DNA of 19,770 bases from contig JBILCJ010000016.1 in assembly GCA_044353195.1 (NCBI GenBank), positions 1 through 19,770 of the forward strand. Direction: 5' to 3'. Under the pieces are notes generated by a model. The model searched no databases. It saw only the letters and a list, made by a program, of their open reading frames with translations, and was not told where the DNA came from. How positions within the stretch are numbered: position 1 is the first letter of the stretch; every line of letters starts with the position of its first letter. This document shows, one piece after another, positions 6,988 through 15,352 of this stretch. This stretch comes from UBA4416 sp044353195. GTDB taxonomy: Bacteria > Bacteroidota > Bacteroidia > B-17B0 > Aurantibacillaceae. The position numbers and the translations under genes were made by a program.

Positions 6988-7974
6988 ATGACAAAAAGAT
7001 CACTATTCATTTCTTTGCTTTTAATAGGGTTTACTTCTATTGCTCAAGAGGTTACCAAAGAAGATGCCGCTAAATTGCAAGTGGAAGCCGACAAATTAAA
7101 AACCATGCAATCTGATACTGCAAAACCATGGAAACTTGGTGGAATAGTAGCCTTAAATGGGCAGCAGGTGTCTTTAAGCAACTGGGCAGCGGGCGGAAAT
7201 AATTCAATTTCATTAGGTGGATTAGTAAACGTCTTTGCCAATTTTAGAAATAAAAAGTCTACTTGGGATAATTCATTAGAATTAGGTTATGGAGTTATTA
7301 AGCAAGGCAATAATAAAAATTGGTGGAAAAATGACGATAAAATCCAAATTACATCTAAATATGGCCGTCATGCTTATAAAAGTTGGTATTATTCCGCTTT
7401 AGCAGATTTTAGAACACAATTCGCTAACGGCTATAATTACCCAAATGATTCCATTTACATTTCAAAATTAATGGCGCCTGCTTATGGCTTAATCGCCATG
7501 GGTTTTGATTATAAGCCAAACGATCGTTTCACCGTTTTCATTTCTCCTTTAACAGGTAAATTTACCATCGTAAACGACGATAGTTTAGCTCGCATTGGAG
7601 CATTTGGTGTTCAAAAAGAAATTAGAGACCCCTATAATGGCGGCACTATAACACAGCAATTCAAAAATCACAGAGAAGAATTCGGGGGGTATTTCAAAAT
7701 GGAATACAAAGCTAAAGTGATGGAAAATATTACGTTTCAAACAGTAGTAGAATTATTCTCTAATTATTTGCATAACCCACAAAACGTGGATGTAAACTGG
7801 ACAACACTGACAACCTTAAAAGTAAATAAGTTTATTTCAGCTACAATTTCTACACAATTAATTTATGATGATGATATTAAAGTGTTAAGAAATGTAGGTG
7901 ACCAAAAAGGAACTGTTGGCCCAGATGTACAATTTAAGCAAGTTCTTGGAGTTGGATTTAATTATAAGTTTTAA
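6988..7974 (+). CDS. DUF3078 family outer-membrane protein
   Basis: It encodes 328 residues. A signal peptide (MTKRSLFISLLLIGFTSIAQ) precedes a short helical region (about 21-45). The DUF3078 domain then begins with WKLGGIVALNGQQVSLSNWAAGGNNSIS, a hallmark of this Bacteroidota family. Alternating hydrophobic/aromatic strands, WDNSLELGYGV, WWKNDDKIQI, WYYSALADFRTQF and a terminal VLGVGFNYKF ending in Phe, indicate a small outer-membrane beta-barrel. The function of DUF3078 is not known to me. It is 119 bases after porD and has its own possible promoter and a strong terminator, so it is probably a single-gene transcript. Length is normal for the family and the gene looks intact. Confidence 0.88.
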   Translation: MTKRSLFISLLLIGFTSIAQEVTKEDAAKLQVEADKLKTMQSDTAKPWKLGGIVALNGQQVSLSNWAAGGNNSISLGGLVNVFANFRNKKSTWDNSLELGYGVIKQGNNKNWWKNDDKIQITSKYGRHAYKSWYYSALADFRTQFANGYNYPNDSIYISKLMAPAYGLIAMGFDYKPNDRFTVFISPLTGKFTIVNDDSLARIGAFGVQKEIRDPYNGGTITQQFKNHREEFGGYFKMEYKAKVMENITFQTVVELFSNYLHNPQNVDVNWTTLTTLKVNKFISATISTQLIYDDDIKVLRNVGDQKGTVGPDVQFKQVLGVGFNYKF

Positions 7975-7998
7975 ATAATCACCTATCCCCTAAAAACG

Positions 7999-8028
7999 AA
8001 AGCGAACCAAATAGGGTTCGCTTTTTTT
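7999..8028 (+). terminator. Rho-independent terminator after the DUF3078 gene
   Basis: Bases 7999-8008 (AAAGCGAACC) pair perfectly with 8015-8024 (GGTTCGCTTT) around a six-base loop, followed by T to 8028. It lies 25 bases after the stop at 7974. Confidence 0.92.
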
Positions 8029-8202
8029 ATGACTATGTAAAATAATGTTAAATCAAGGCTTTAAATAGTCTGAATAGCTCGGTTGAAAATAGATTTTGTT
8101 TTTATTAATCGTAAATTTATAGAAAAATGAATAGGATTAATATTTAATAAAAAAATAACATCAAACTGTTTTTTTACGGAATACATATCTTTCTAAAATA
8201 AC

Positions 8203-8210
8203 TATATTTG
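8203..8210 (+). promoter_or_regulatory. -7 promoter box upstream of the TPR gene
   Basis: TATATTTG matches the Bacteroidota -7 consensus exactly. No TTG is found at the right distance for a -33 box, which lowers confidence. If used, it would give a leader of about 90 bases before the ATG at 8305. Confidence 0.4.
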
Positions 8211-8304
8211 ACCTCGAAAAAAAAGAAATTACATTTATACAACGATTAGGTTACATTTTTGGTTAACCGTCACAATAAAAATTAAAACATCAATAAATTG
8301 AGAT

Positions 8305-9924
8305 ATGAAAAAAGTAGTGTTTTTAACAACCAGTATCATCATCACGCAATGTGTTAATGCGCAAACCTTAAAAGAGGCTGTGGTTAAAACGGATAACGAA
8401 AGATTTGAATCAGCAGCAAGTGATTACAGAGCACTTATTGCAAAAGAGCCAACCAAAGGAGATAATTATTTTTATTTTGGAGAGAATTATTTCAGAAAAG
8501 GAGATTTAGATTCTGCAAATCTATGTTATGTTAAAGGCGCCGAATTAAATGCAACCTATCCATTAAACTATGTTGGATTAGCGAAAATCCTTTGGTATAA
8601 AGGATTGCAAACTGAAGCGAAAACGCAGTTGTTTAAAGCCTCAACACTTGGTGCAAAAAACGCAGAAGTGATGCGTAAAACGGCTGAAATATATATTAAT
8701 GCTGAAACAAAAAGTTTAGATGAAGCCATTAATTTATTGAATGCTGCTATAAAAATTGAACCTAAAAATCAAGAAAGTTATTTGTTGATGGGTGATGCGA
8801 TGTTGGAAAAAAATCCAACTGATGGCGGACCTGCTATTAAAAATTACAACAAAGCAACTGAATTAAATCCCGCATCTCCAAAAGGAGATTTACGCTCAGG
8901 GAGATTATACCAACGTGGACAAAATTATCAATTGGCTTTAGATCTTTACAAAAAAGCACAAGCAACGGATCCTACTTACGCGCCAGCTTACCGCGAAAAA
9001 GCAGAGTTGTATTATAAGGCTGGACAAAAAGCAAATGCTGTTGAAAGCTATAAAAAGTATTTAGAATTAAATAACAGTTTGGATGCTCGTGAGCGCTATG
9101 CTTCATTCTTATTTAGTAACAAACAATATAATGAGGCCATTGCTGAATTAGAAAATTTGCAAAAAGCAGGTAACACCAAATTTTATTTAGATCGCATGTT
9201 AGGTTATTCTTATGCAGAAATTGGTAACACCTTAGATAAAGAAGCTTTTAATAAGGGATTAATATCAATCAATACGTTTTTTGAAAAAACAGCAGCGATG
9301 CCTAATTTTAAATACGTAGCAACCGATTACAAATACAAAGGCATACTATTAGCAAAAACAGGAAAAGATAGCTTAGGTGTACTTGAAATGGAAAAAGCCA
9401 TTGCTTTAGATCCAGCAAAATCCTCTGATATGATTAGAGAAATTGCAAAAGCAAATATGAAAGCTAAGAAGTATTTCAAAGCAATTGAAACCTATGAAAG
9501 ATTGATGGATGGAAATCCTAAAAACTTAACCGGTGCTGATTATTTTGATTTAGGTCGGTCTTATTATTTTGGAGCAAAAGATTTTGTAAAAGCTGATACG
9601 TGTTTTTCGAGATTGTGCCAATTAAGTCCGACTTTTGCTACAGCTTATTTTTGGAGAGCAAAAGCAAATACACAACAAGATTTAAAAAACGAAAAGTGGT
9701 TAGCTAAACCGCATTATGAAGCTGCAATGGCATTAGTTAAGTTAGAAGAACGAACAACAGCAAGTAACAAAGCTAACGTTATTGAGGCGTGTGAATATTT
9801 AGGATATAATGCTTTGACATTAAAGGATAATGCAAAAGCAAAAGAATATTTTACTATTATTAAGGATTTAGATCCAAATAATAAAAAGCAAATTGATTTT
9901 TTCAAAAGCCCTGCAGGGAAATAA
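8305..9924 (+). CDS. Secreted TPR-repeat protein, second in the window
   Basis: It encodes 539 residues. The signal peptide (KKVVFLTTSIIITQCVNAQ) is followed by about a dozen tetratricopeptide repeats covering nearly the whole chain. Examples are FYFGENYFRKGDLDSANLCY (about 52-71), AINLLNAAIKIEPKN, NYNKATELNPASP, ALDLYKKAQATDPTYAP, AVESYKKYLELN and KEYFTIIKDLDPNNKK near the end. No catalytic domain is present, so it is probably a periplasmic scaffold. This type of long, signal-bearing TPR protein is widespread in Bacteroidota without an assigned role. It is not an obvious duplicate of the TPR protein at 2870: repeat spacing and sequence differ. It stands alone as a transcript, with a predicted upstream promoter and the long inverted repeat at 9936-9976 behind it. 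Confidence 0.88.
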   Translation: MKKVVFLTTSIIITQCVNAQTLKEAVVKTDNERFESAASDYRALIAKEPTKGDNYFYFGENYFRKGDLDSANLCYVKGAELNATYPLNYVGLAKILWYKGLQTEAKTQLFKASTLGAKNAEVMRKTAEIYINAETKSLDEAINLLNAAIKIEPKNQESYLLMGDAMLEKNPTDGGPAIKNYNKATELNPASPKGDLRSGRLYQRGQNYQLALDLYKKAQATDPTYAPAYREKAELYYKAGQKANAVESYKKYLELNNSLDARERYASFLFSNKQYNEAIAELENLQKAGNTKFYLDRMLGYSYAEIGNTLDKEAFNKGLISINTFFEKTAAMPNFKYVATDYKYKGILLAKTGKDSLGVLEMEKAIALDPAKSSDMIREIAKANMKAKKYFKAIETYERLMDGNPKNLTGADYFDLGRSYYFGAKDFVKADTCFSRLCQLSPTFATAYFWRAKANTQQDLKNEKWLAKPHYEAAMALVKLEERTTASNKANVIEACEYLGYNALTLKDNAKAKEYFTIIKDLDPNNKKQIDFFKSPAGK

Positions 9925-9935
9925 AAAAATATAGA

Positions 9936-9976
9936 GCATAAAAAAGCGAGAATTATAATTCTCGCTTTTTTTATGC
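9936..9976. terminator. Bidirectional terminator between converging genes
   Basis: A nearly perfect palindrome of 41 bases: GCAT, an A run and GCGAGAATT on the left match AATTCTCGC, a T run and ATGC on the right, with one extra T. The A run on one side and T run on the other give a U-tailed hairpin in either direction, so it can end both the TPR gene (stop at 9924) and the AsmA-like gene (stop at 9993). Confidence 0.9.
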
Positions 9977-9992
9977 CTTTAAAAAATCAGTT

Positions 9993-12611
9993 TTAAAAAT
10001 CATCATCTTCGGCTTCTTTCTTTTTAGATTGTAATGTTTTTCCTTTTTTTGTTTCATCTTCACCAATTTTTAGTTGAAATTTTTGGTCAGATTTTAAAAC
10101 AGGTGTTTTACGATTTTGAATGGTGTCTTTTTTAAATAACCCAAATTCTTCTTTCAATATGTTTTTTATGGTTTGCTTTTCGGCTTTTAGATCTTCTTTA
10201 ATTTTTTGTTTTGCACCGCTTTTGTCGTAAGAGATGGTTGGATTATCAATCGGACCTTTCATCAATAAGAACACGCTACGTCTGTTATCAGGGTCGTTTT
10301 CAACGAGTGACAACTCTTCGTCAAATTGCTTGTTAGCTTTTTGTTTTTTCGCTAACAATTCACTTATGAGTAATTGGATGTGATAATCAATTTGGTTGTC
10401 AAAGGTATGACTACCCCATAAATCTAAATTAATGGCGGTGGATTTAATTGATGTTTTTGGGAGTGTAATGGTTCTGTTTTTAATTGACAAATTACTTTGT
10501 AAAGCAGAAAATTTAATGTGTTTTAATTCTTTTAAATCGATGTATTTAGCTAAACTTTCTAGTGGTTTAAAACCAATCAATTCGCCTTGTTCAATGATTA
10601 AATTACTATTTGCAGTTATGCTATTTAAATCTACATGAAGTGCTTTATCCCAATTTCCTGTAAAATCAATGTTAGCTGTCACAAATCCTTTCAAGTGTTG
10701 GTCTTGTATGGTTGCTTGTCCGAAGTTATTGAGCTCAGTGAACATATCTTTGATGTTTAGTTTGGATAAATTACAATCACCCGAAATCTTGATTTCCTTT
10801 TCTCCGCTAGCATCCGCAAATGCATTAATAGAAACGTTTCCATCCATTGCTAAAAAGGTTACATCATTGAGTGCAATCTTTTGATTTTTTAGAAATAATT
10901 TACCACTTAATTGCGACGCTTTAAATTTTTGGAAAGCTAATTTTTTTATAACAATCACCAAGTTTAATTCTAAATTTGGTGGAATAAATACCAATGATTC
11001 TTTTGAATCGTCATTACTTTTAAATAAAAAATCTTCTAATTCAATTCTTTCACTTGTGACAGTTGAGTTAATGATTAAGTTAGTTTTAGAATCAAAAACA
11101 TATTCTAAGAAATTAGGAATATCTCCAACAATAACAACCTCTGAATTCCCTTTGATTAATTTTAAATTAGAAACTTCTAAATGCCTATTCATTAATTTAA
11201 CTTCACCTTCAGGAATATTAATTTCTTTTTCAGATTGTTTAAATTTGGCCTTAATATTTTTTAAAGTAGCATGACCATTTGCTAGAACAGTTGGACTGAA
11301 TGAGTTTGATTTTAATTCGCTCAATTTGCCTTCTATATCTGCCATTAAGAGAATATTTCCAGTTAATTGTTGCAATGTGTCAATAGGATAAAAGGTGTTT
11401 AATTCTTCTAAATTCGTATTCGCATCAATGTTTAATTTGATATAAGGATCATTGAAGTTATTTAATTCTAAATGACCTTTAAATGTGTTTGTATTTAAAT
11501 TGGCTCTTATGTTATTTAAAGTTAACGCACTGTTGTGGTCATCAATCATAATCGTACCTTCTAGATTAACTTGACTTAATGAGGTGTTTTGAGGTTTATA
11601 ATTAATAGTGGCTTGTTTGATTCCAAATTTTGAATGTAATGAAAACGATTTCCCTGCTTTGTAATGGCATTCACCAGTTGCGTAAAATTCTCCATCACTT
11701 TCATAGTCGTTCAACTTAGTTTGAAAATTTTCAGGCAGTAGAGAAAGGGTAGAAGCAATGTCTAAATTTTTACCTGTGAAAAGTATGTCGAGTGCTAACA
11801 AACTGTCTTTTATTTCAAAAGATCCTGAGCTCTTCATTAAAGCTGAATTAACTTTCGTATCCGCTTGTATAATTTTGAAATAGGAATCATGTACTTCTAT
11901 TTCAGTTTCAAATTTCAGCTGTTTTTTTTGGATGTATTTTACCTTTTGAATTTGAAATAAATCCATATACGCTAAGCCGTTAGTTTTTAAAATATAATCG
12001 GATTCACTAAATTTTCCACTAAATACAACTTCATTAAGTTTAGTTGATAGTTTTATTTTTTTGATAGCGTTTTTGTAACTTAAATAAACCTGTGTTAATT
12101 TAATTTTTTCTAATGCAAATACTAATTTATCATTGGAAGTTATGGTATCTGTAGTTTTCCAAATACTATAATTTTCGTTCCCTTGTTTATCAATTTTTAA
12201 ATTAACTTTTGAATTTTCAAGTTCAATATTATTAATGGTGTAATTTTTATTGAATAAATTTTCGATGTTAAATTCTAACGCTAATCTATCTGCATAGAGC
12301 ATTGTGTCTTGAGATGTAAAGTTTTTACTTTCTAATGCTAATATGTTTTTAAATTCAAGAGCGCATTTTGGAAAGGAATTGATGATGGTTAAATCTATAT
12401 TTTGTGGCTCAATAATTATTTTACAGTTAAGGTGTTTGTTTAATTCGTTGATGATGATTGCTTTCACATCATCTTCATAAAAGTATACAAAAAGAGAACT
12501 TATGGACAATACAGATGTAATGGTGATTAATAATCCAATAAAAAAGCGTTTAATAAACTTTAATACATTGAACTTTTTGCCCGTCAATTCAGTATGAATT
12601 TCATTATCCAT
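9993..12611 (-). CDS. AsmA-like family protein
   Basis: It is a large inner-membrane-anchored protein of 872 residues. A short cytoplasmic start (about 1-22) leads to one membrane helix (about 23-47, FFIGLLITITSVLSISSLFVYF). A long periplasmic beta-rich region follows, with AsmA N-terminal features (NELNKHLNCKIIIEPQNIDLTIINSFPKC is the family start pattern, in part) and, at about 630-810, an AsmA-like C-terminal region including IIEQGELIGFKPLESLAKYI, LKHIKFSALQSNLSI and LLMKGPIDNPTISYD. AsmA-like proteins (AsmA, TamB, YhdP) are bridge-like proteins thought to carry phospholipids to the outer membrane. The C-terminus is strongly charged (KKKEAEDDDF) and may be disordered. It is transcribed alone and converges with the TPR gene. 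The Bacteroidota member's substrate has not been shown to my knowledge. Confidence 0.9.
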   Translation of the reverse strand: MDNEIHTELTGKKFNVLKFIKRFFIGLLITITSVLSISSLFVYFYEDDVKAIIINELNKHLNCKIIIEPQNIDLTIINSFPKCALEFKNILALESKNFTSQDTMLYADRLALEFNIENLFNKNYTINNIELENSKVNLKIDKQGNENYSIWKTTDTITSNDKLVFALEKIKLTQVYLSYKNAIKKIKLSTKLNEVVFSGKFSESDYILKTNGLAYMDLFQIQKVKYIQKKQLKFETEIEVHDSYFKIIQADTKVNSALMKSSGSFEIKDSLLALDILFTGKNLDIASTLSLLPENFQTKLNDYESDGEFYATGECHYKAGKSFSLHSKFGIKQATINYKPQNTSLSQVNLEGTIMIDDHNSALTLNNIRANLNTNTFKGHLELNNFNDPYIKLNIDANTNLEELNTFYPIDTLQQLTGNILLMADIEGKLSELKSNSFSPTVLANGHATLKNIKAKFKQSEKEINIPEGEVKLMNRHLEVSNLKLIKGNSEVVIVGDIPNFLEYVFDSKTNLIINSTVTSERIELEDFLFKSNDDSKESLVFIPPNLELNLVIVIKKLAFQKFKASQLSGKLFLKNQKIALNDVTFLAMDGNVSINAFADASGEKEIKISGDCNLSKLNIKDMFTELNNFGQATIQDQHLKGFVTANIDFTGNWDKALHVDLNSITANSNLIIEQGELIGFKPLESLAKYIDLKELKHIKFSALQSNLSIKNRTITLPKTSIKSTAINLDLWGSHTFDNQIDYHIQLLISELLAKKQKANKQFDEELSLVENDPDNRRSVFLLMKGPIDNPTISYDKSGAKQKIKEDLKAEKQTIKNILKEEFGLFKKDTIQNRKTPVLKSDQKFQLKIGEDETKKGKTLQSKKKEAEDDDF

Positions 12612-12743
12612 TTATCGTGTTATGTAATTTTTTTTAAGACATTTTATTCTTATATAAATAACAGAATAAATAAATTACTTAAAAGTTAAATTATTCAAAA
12701 ATGATAACATCGTTTTGTTAGTTGTGTGACTGAAATTTTTGCT

Positions 12744-12776
12744 AAAAAAAAATCAAACCGTAAGGTTTGATTTTTT
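12744..12776 (-). terminator. Terminator after carbonic anhydrase gene
   Basis: Bases 12747-12759 pair with 12764-12776 around a four-base loop (GTAA on the plus strand). The plus-strand A run at 12744-12752 becomes a T run on the minus strand, making a U-tailed hairpin 23 bases past the carbonic anhydrase stop at 12799. It should end the five-gene minus-strand operon and insulate the asmA-like gene. Confidence 0.88.
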
Positions 12777-12798
12777 AAATTATAATAAATAAAGAGAA

Positions 12799-13434
12799 TT
12801 AAAACTCATATCGATAAATCGGATCGATGTCACTATTGTCATCGTAAACCGCTTTTAATTCGGTAATTAATCCACTATTTAATCCGTAAACCCAACCATG
12901 TATTTGAACACTTTTTCCTTCACTCCATGATTTTTGAACAATTTTAGTCTCAGCTAAATGTTTTACTTGTTGTATAACATTTAATTCAGTCAATCTATCT
13001 GCACGCTTATCTTCATCAATAATAGCATCTAATTCTAGTCTATTAATATTATAGACATCTTTGATATTCCTCAACCATTTATCTACCAAACCGTAAGTTT
13101 TACGAGTCATTGCTGCTCTTACACCTCCACAACCATAGTGTCCGCAAACAATGATGTGTTTTACGCCTAAAACGTTTACTGCGTATTCTAAGACACTCAT
13201 GAGATTAAAATCAGTATGAACAACCATGTTAGCAATATTCCTGTGAACAAACATTTCTCCACTTTCAGTATTTGTTACCTCATTAGCTGGCACACGGCTA
13301 TCACTGCAACCTATCCATAAATAATCAGGTTTTTGTCCTAAAGATAATTTTTTGAAATATTCTGGATCATCAAATTTTTTCTCTAATGCAAAACGTCTAT
13401 TTCCATCTATTAATTTTTGATATATCTTATCCAT
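12799..13434 (-). CDS. Beta-class carbonic anhydrase
   Basis: The 211-residue enzyme interconverts CO2 and bicarbonate in the cytoplasm. The zinc ligands of beta-carbonic anhydrases are visible: C43 in GCSDSRVPAN, with the D45/R47 catalytic dyad, and H99/C102 in CGHYGCGGV. HRNIAN (64-69) and VLEYAVNVLGVKHIIV (81-96) also match the family. Length is normal for a bacterial Can-type enzyme, and the C-terminal IHGWVYGLNSGLI segment is typical. The start codon lies 7 bases after the SulP stop, so the two are co-transcribed and probably coupled. Pairing with a SulP transporter suggests it hydrates or dehydrates the carbon species being transported, supplying bicarbonate for carboxylases. Alternative gene names (can, cynT) are not decided by the sequence. 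Confidence 0.95.
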   Translation of the reverse strand: MDKIYQKLIDGNRRFALEKKFDDPEYFKKLSLGQKPDYLWIGCSDSRVPANEVTNTESGEMFVHRNIANMVVHTDFNLMSVLEYAVNVLGVKHIIVCGHYGCGGVRAAMTRKTYGLVDKWLRNIKDVYNINRLELDAIIDEDKRADRLTELNVIQQVKHLAETKIVQKSWSEGKSVQIHGWVYGLNSGLITELKAVYDDNSDIDPIYRYEF

Positions 13435-13441
13435 GTTTAAA

Positions 13442-14962
13442 TTATTTATATTTTATCAATTCAATTTCTATTTTCTTTTTATGCGAAGCGTTGATAAAAT
13501 CATCAATTACATCTTTCGAATCTCTATTCATTTTTTTATTAATACTAGCATCAATTATCACTTTACTATCAGGTAATATTTCACTAAAAAATTTTATTAA
13601 GAAACCTTTATTGAAGAAAGTGACATGTTGTGGTAACTTTATCAGATAGTAAAGCTTTCCATCAATAGTATCGCTGCTTGATTCGAATGATGATTTTATA
13701 TTATCTCTAATTATAAATATGATAGCGATTATAAGTCCAGCAAATACACCTTTTAATAAATCAGTGCTCAACATCACTATAATTGTAATAACAAAAGGTA
13801 TAAATTGCTCAAATCCAAATTTCCACTGCTCTTTAAAGATGGCAAGTTTAGTTAATTTAAAACCAGTAACAATTAATATGGCTGCAAGACATGCATTTGG
13901 TATCAATGCTAGGATATTGGGTAATAGTAAAATACTAACTAATAATAAAACAGCATGAAAAACAGTTGATATTTTTGATTTCGCTCCTGAATTTATATTA
14001 GCAGAACTTCTTACAATAACCGAAGTAATTGGTAAACCACCAATAAAACCACAGGCAATATTTCCGATACCTTGTGCCACTAATTCTTTGTTTGTATTCG
14101 ATTCATTTTTATCTGGATCTAGTTTGTCAATAGCCTCAATACCTAATAAAGTTTCTAAACTGGCTACTACGGCTAAGGTGAAAACAATTATCCAAAAATG
14201 ACTTTTATTGGCAGCACTAAAATCTGGAAAAAATAGATTAGCTTGTAAATCAGAATATGAATTAATTGTTGGTAGGTTAACTAAATGCTGAGTGCTTATT
14301 GCCAAAAATTCGTTGTTTTGAAACGCTATTGTTAGTAAAATACCAGTCAATACTGCTAATAACGGACCTGGAATAATAGATAAAATTTTATTTTTTTTGA
14401 AAAATGACTTTTCTGCAATGATTAAAATTATAAATGAAATTAAACCTATTATGATTGACCCAGGGGTTATGAAGTTAATCATATGAACTAATTCTGTAAA
14501 TGAATTCTCGCCATCTAATTGAATAAATTGTTCATCACCTGATGGATCAGTATCATACCCAAATAAGTGAGGAATTTGTTTTATAATTAGAATAATACCG
14601 ATACCTGCTAGCATCCCTTTTATCACAGCATTAGGTATAAAATTTCCGACTGAACCTGCTTTTAATATACCTAACAGTATTTGAAATACACCTGCAAAAA
14701 CAACAGCTGCAATAAAAGCTTGATAACTACCTAACTGGCTCACAGAGGCTAAAACAACAGCAGTTAACCCAGCTGCAGGACCCGACACACTGTATTTCGA
14801 CCCGCTAAATAGGGTAACTAAAATGCCACCAATTACTCCGGAAATTATTCCCGAAAATAAAGGAACTTTGCAAGCTAAAGCAATTCCTAAACATAAAGGT
14901 AGCGCAACTAGAAACACAACTAAACCTGCTTTTAAGTCTGCAAGTATTTTTTTTTGAAACAT
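13442..14962 (-). CDS. SulP family anion transporter, likely bicarbonate
   Basis: The 506-residue inner-membrane protein has the SulP core of about 10-14 helices. LKAGLVVFLVALPLCLGIALA (residues 10-30) is the family's start signature, and YSVSGPAAGLTAVV (57-70) the anion-site region. GFIGGLPITSVIVRSSANINSGAKSK (about 308-333) is the conserved loop and helix. The C-terminal 75 residues, with VIIDASINKKMNRDSKDVIDDF, look like a compact STAS domain. SulP proteins carry sulfate, bicarbonate or other anions, often with sodium or proton. The adjacent carbonic anhydrase argues for bicarbonate, as in BicA-type systems, but sulfate cannot be excluded from sequence. It is fourth in the minus-strand operon; a 70-base gap separates it from the small upstream gene, with no clear promoter of its own. 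Confidence 0.9.
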   Translation of the reverse strand: MFQKKILADLKAGLVVFLVALPLCLGIALACKVPLFSGIISGVIGGILVTLFSGSKYSVSGPAAGLTAVVLASVSQLGSYQAFIAAVVFAGVFQILLGILKAGSVGNFIPNAVIKGMLAGIGIILIIKQIPHLFGYDTDPSGDEQFIQLDGENSFTELVHMINFITPGSIIIGLISFIILIIAEKSFFKKNKILSIIPGPLLAVLTGILLTIAFQNNEFLAISTQHLVNLPTINSYSDLQANLFFPDFSAANKSHFWIIVFTLAVVASLETLLGIEAIDKLDPDKNESNTNKELVAQGIGNIACGFIGGLPITSVIVRSSANINSGAKSKISTVFHAVLLLVSILLLPNILALIPNACLAAILIVTGFKLTKLAIFKEQWKFGFEQFIPFVITIIVMLSTDLLKGVFAGLIIAIIFIIRDNIKSSFESSSDTIDGKLYYLIKLPQHVTFFNKGFLIKFFSEILPDSKVIIDASINKKMNRDSKDVIDDFINASHKKKIEIELIKYK

Positions 14963-15032
14963 ATTTTTTTTATTAAGATTAAAGAATAGTTAAATAGTGA
15001 TCTGTACTCTTTGAGGAGTGAATAAAATTTAT

Positions 15033-15329
15033 TTAATTCCTTGGAGGTGGGCCTTGCACATTTTTAATCATCGAAATCAATTTTGATTCCTCTAGATTTA
15101 ATATACAAACGGTTTGAGTGAGGTTAGTAAATTCTAAATTTTCGAAGTGTGAAATTAATTTAGCATCTTCATTTAATTCTTTTTTTTCTGTCTCGTCTTC
15201 TTCAATATCTATTTCACTTAAAATGACCGATGTGGTTTGTTTAAATAACTTGAATGTAGCATGAAATGAGTTGAAAAATATACCAACTAAACAAACTAAA
15301 AAAAGTAAATAGGTTAGGTTTTTTTTCAT
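15033..15329 (-). CDS. Small membrane-anchored protein, unknown function
   Basis: It encodes 98 residues. A hydrophobic helix near the N-terminus (MKKNLTYLLFLVCLVGIFFNSF) could be an uncleaved anchor or a signal peptide. It is followed by an acidic stretch (SEIDIEEDETEKKELNED, about 38-55) and a C-terminal end QGPPPRN. I do not recognise the family. The open frame reaches 15338 through an upstream TTG (LPM), but ATG at 15329 gives the more normal MKKN start. It lies 23 bases after the DUF2490 gene and 70 before SulP in the same operon. The conserved-looking proline-rich end and the position suggest a real gene in spite of its size. It may be periplasmic and help the transporter, but this is inference. 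Confidence 0.6.
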   Translation of the reverse strand: MKKNLTYLLFLVCLVGIFFNSFHATFKLFKQTTSVILSEIDIEEDETEKKELNEDAKLISHFENLEFTNLTQTVCILNLEESKLISMIKNVQGPPPRN

Positions 15330-15352
15330 TGGTAACAAAGATATTCTAATTT

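Larger units (their letters stand above)
7975..8304. other. Intergenic region between DUF3078 and TPR genes
   Basis: This 330-base gap holds the terminator at 7999-8028 and an exact TAnnTTTG box at 8203-8210. The rest is AT-rich with no ORF above noise on either strand. The predicted leader (about 8216-8304) shows no riboswitch that I recognise. Confidence 0.7.

Noticed and set aside
10432..11274. Three plus-strand ORFs inside the AsmA-like gene
   Set aside because: They lie antisense to a long well-supported gene and their translations resemble no family.
15330..15338. TTG start for the 98-residue protein at 15338
   Set aside because: ATG at 15329 gives the usual MKKN signal start only three codons later.
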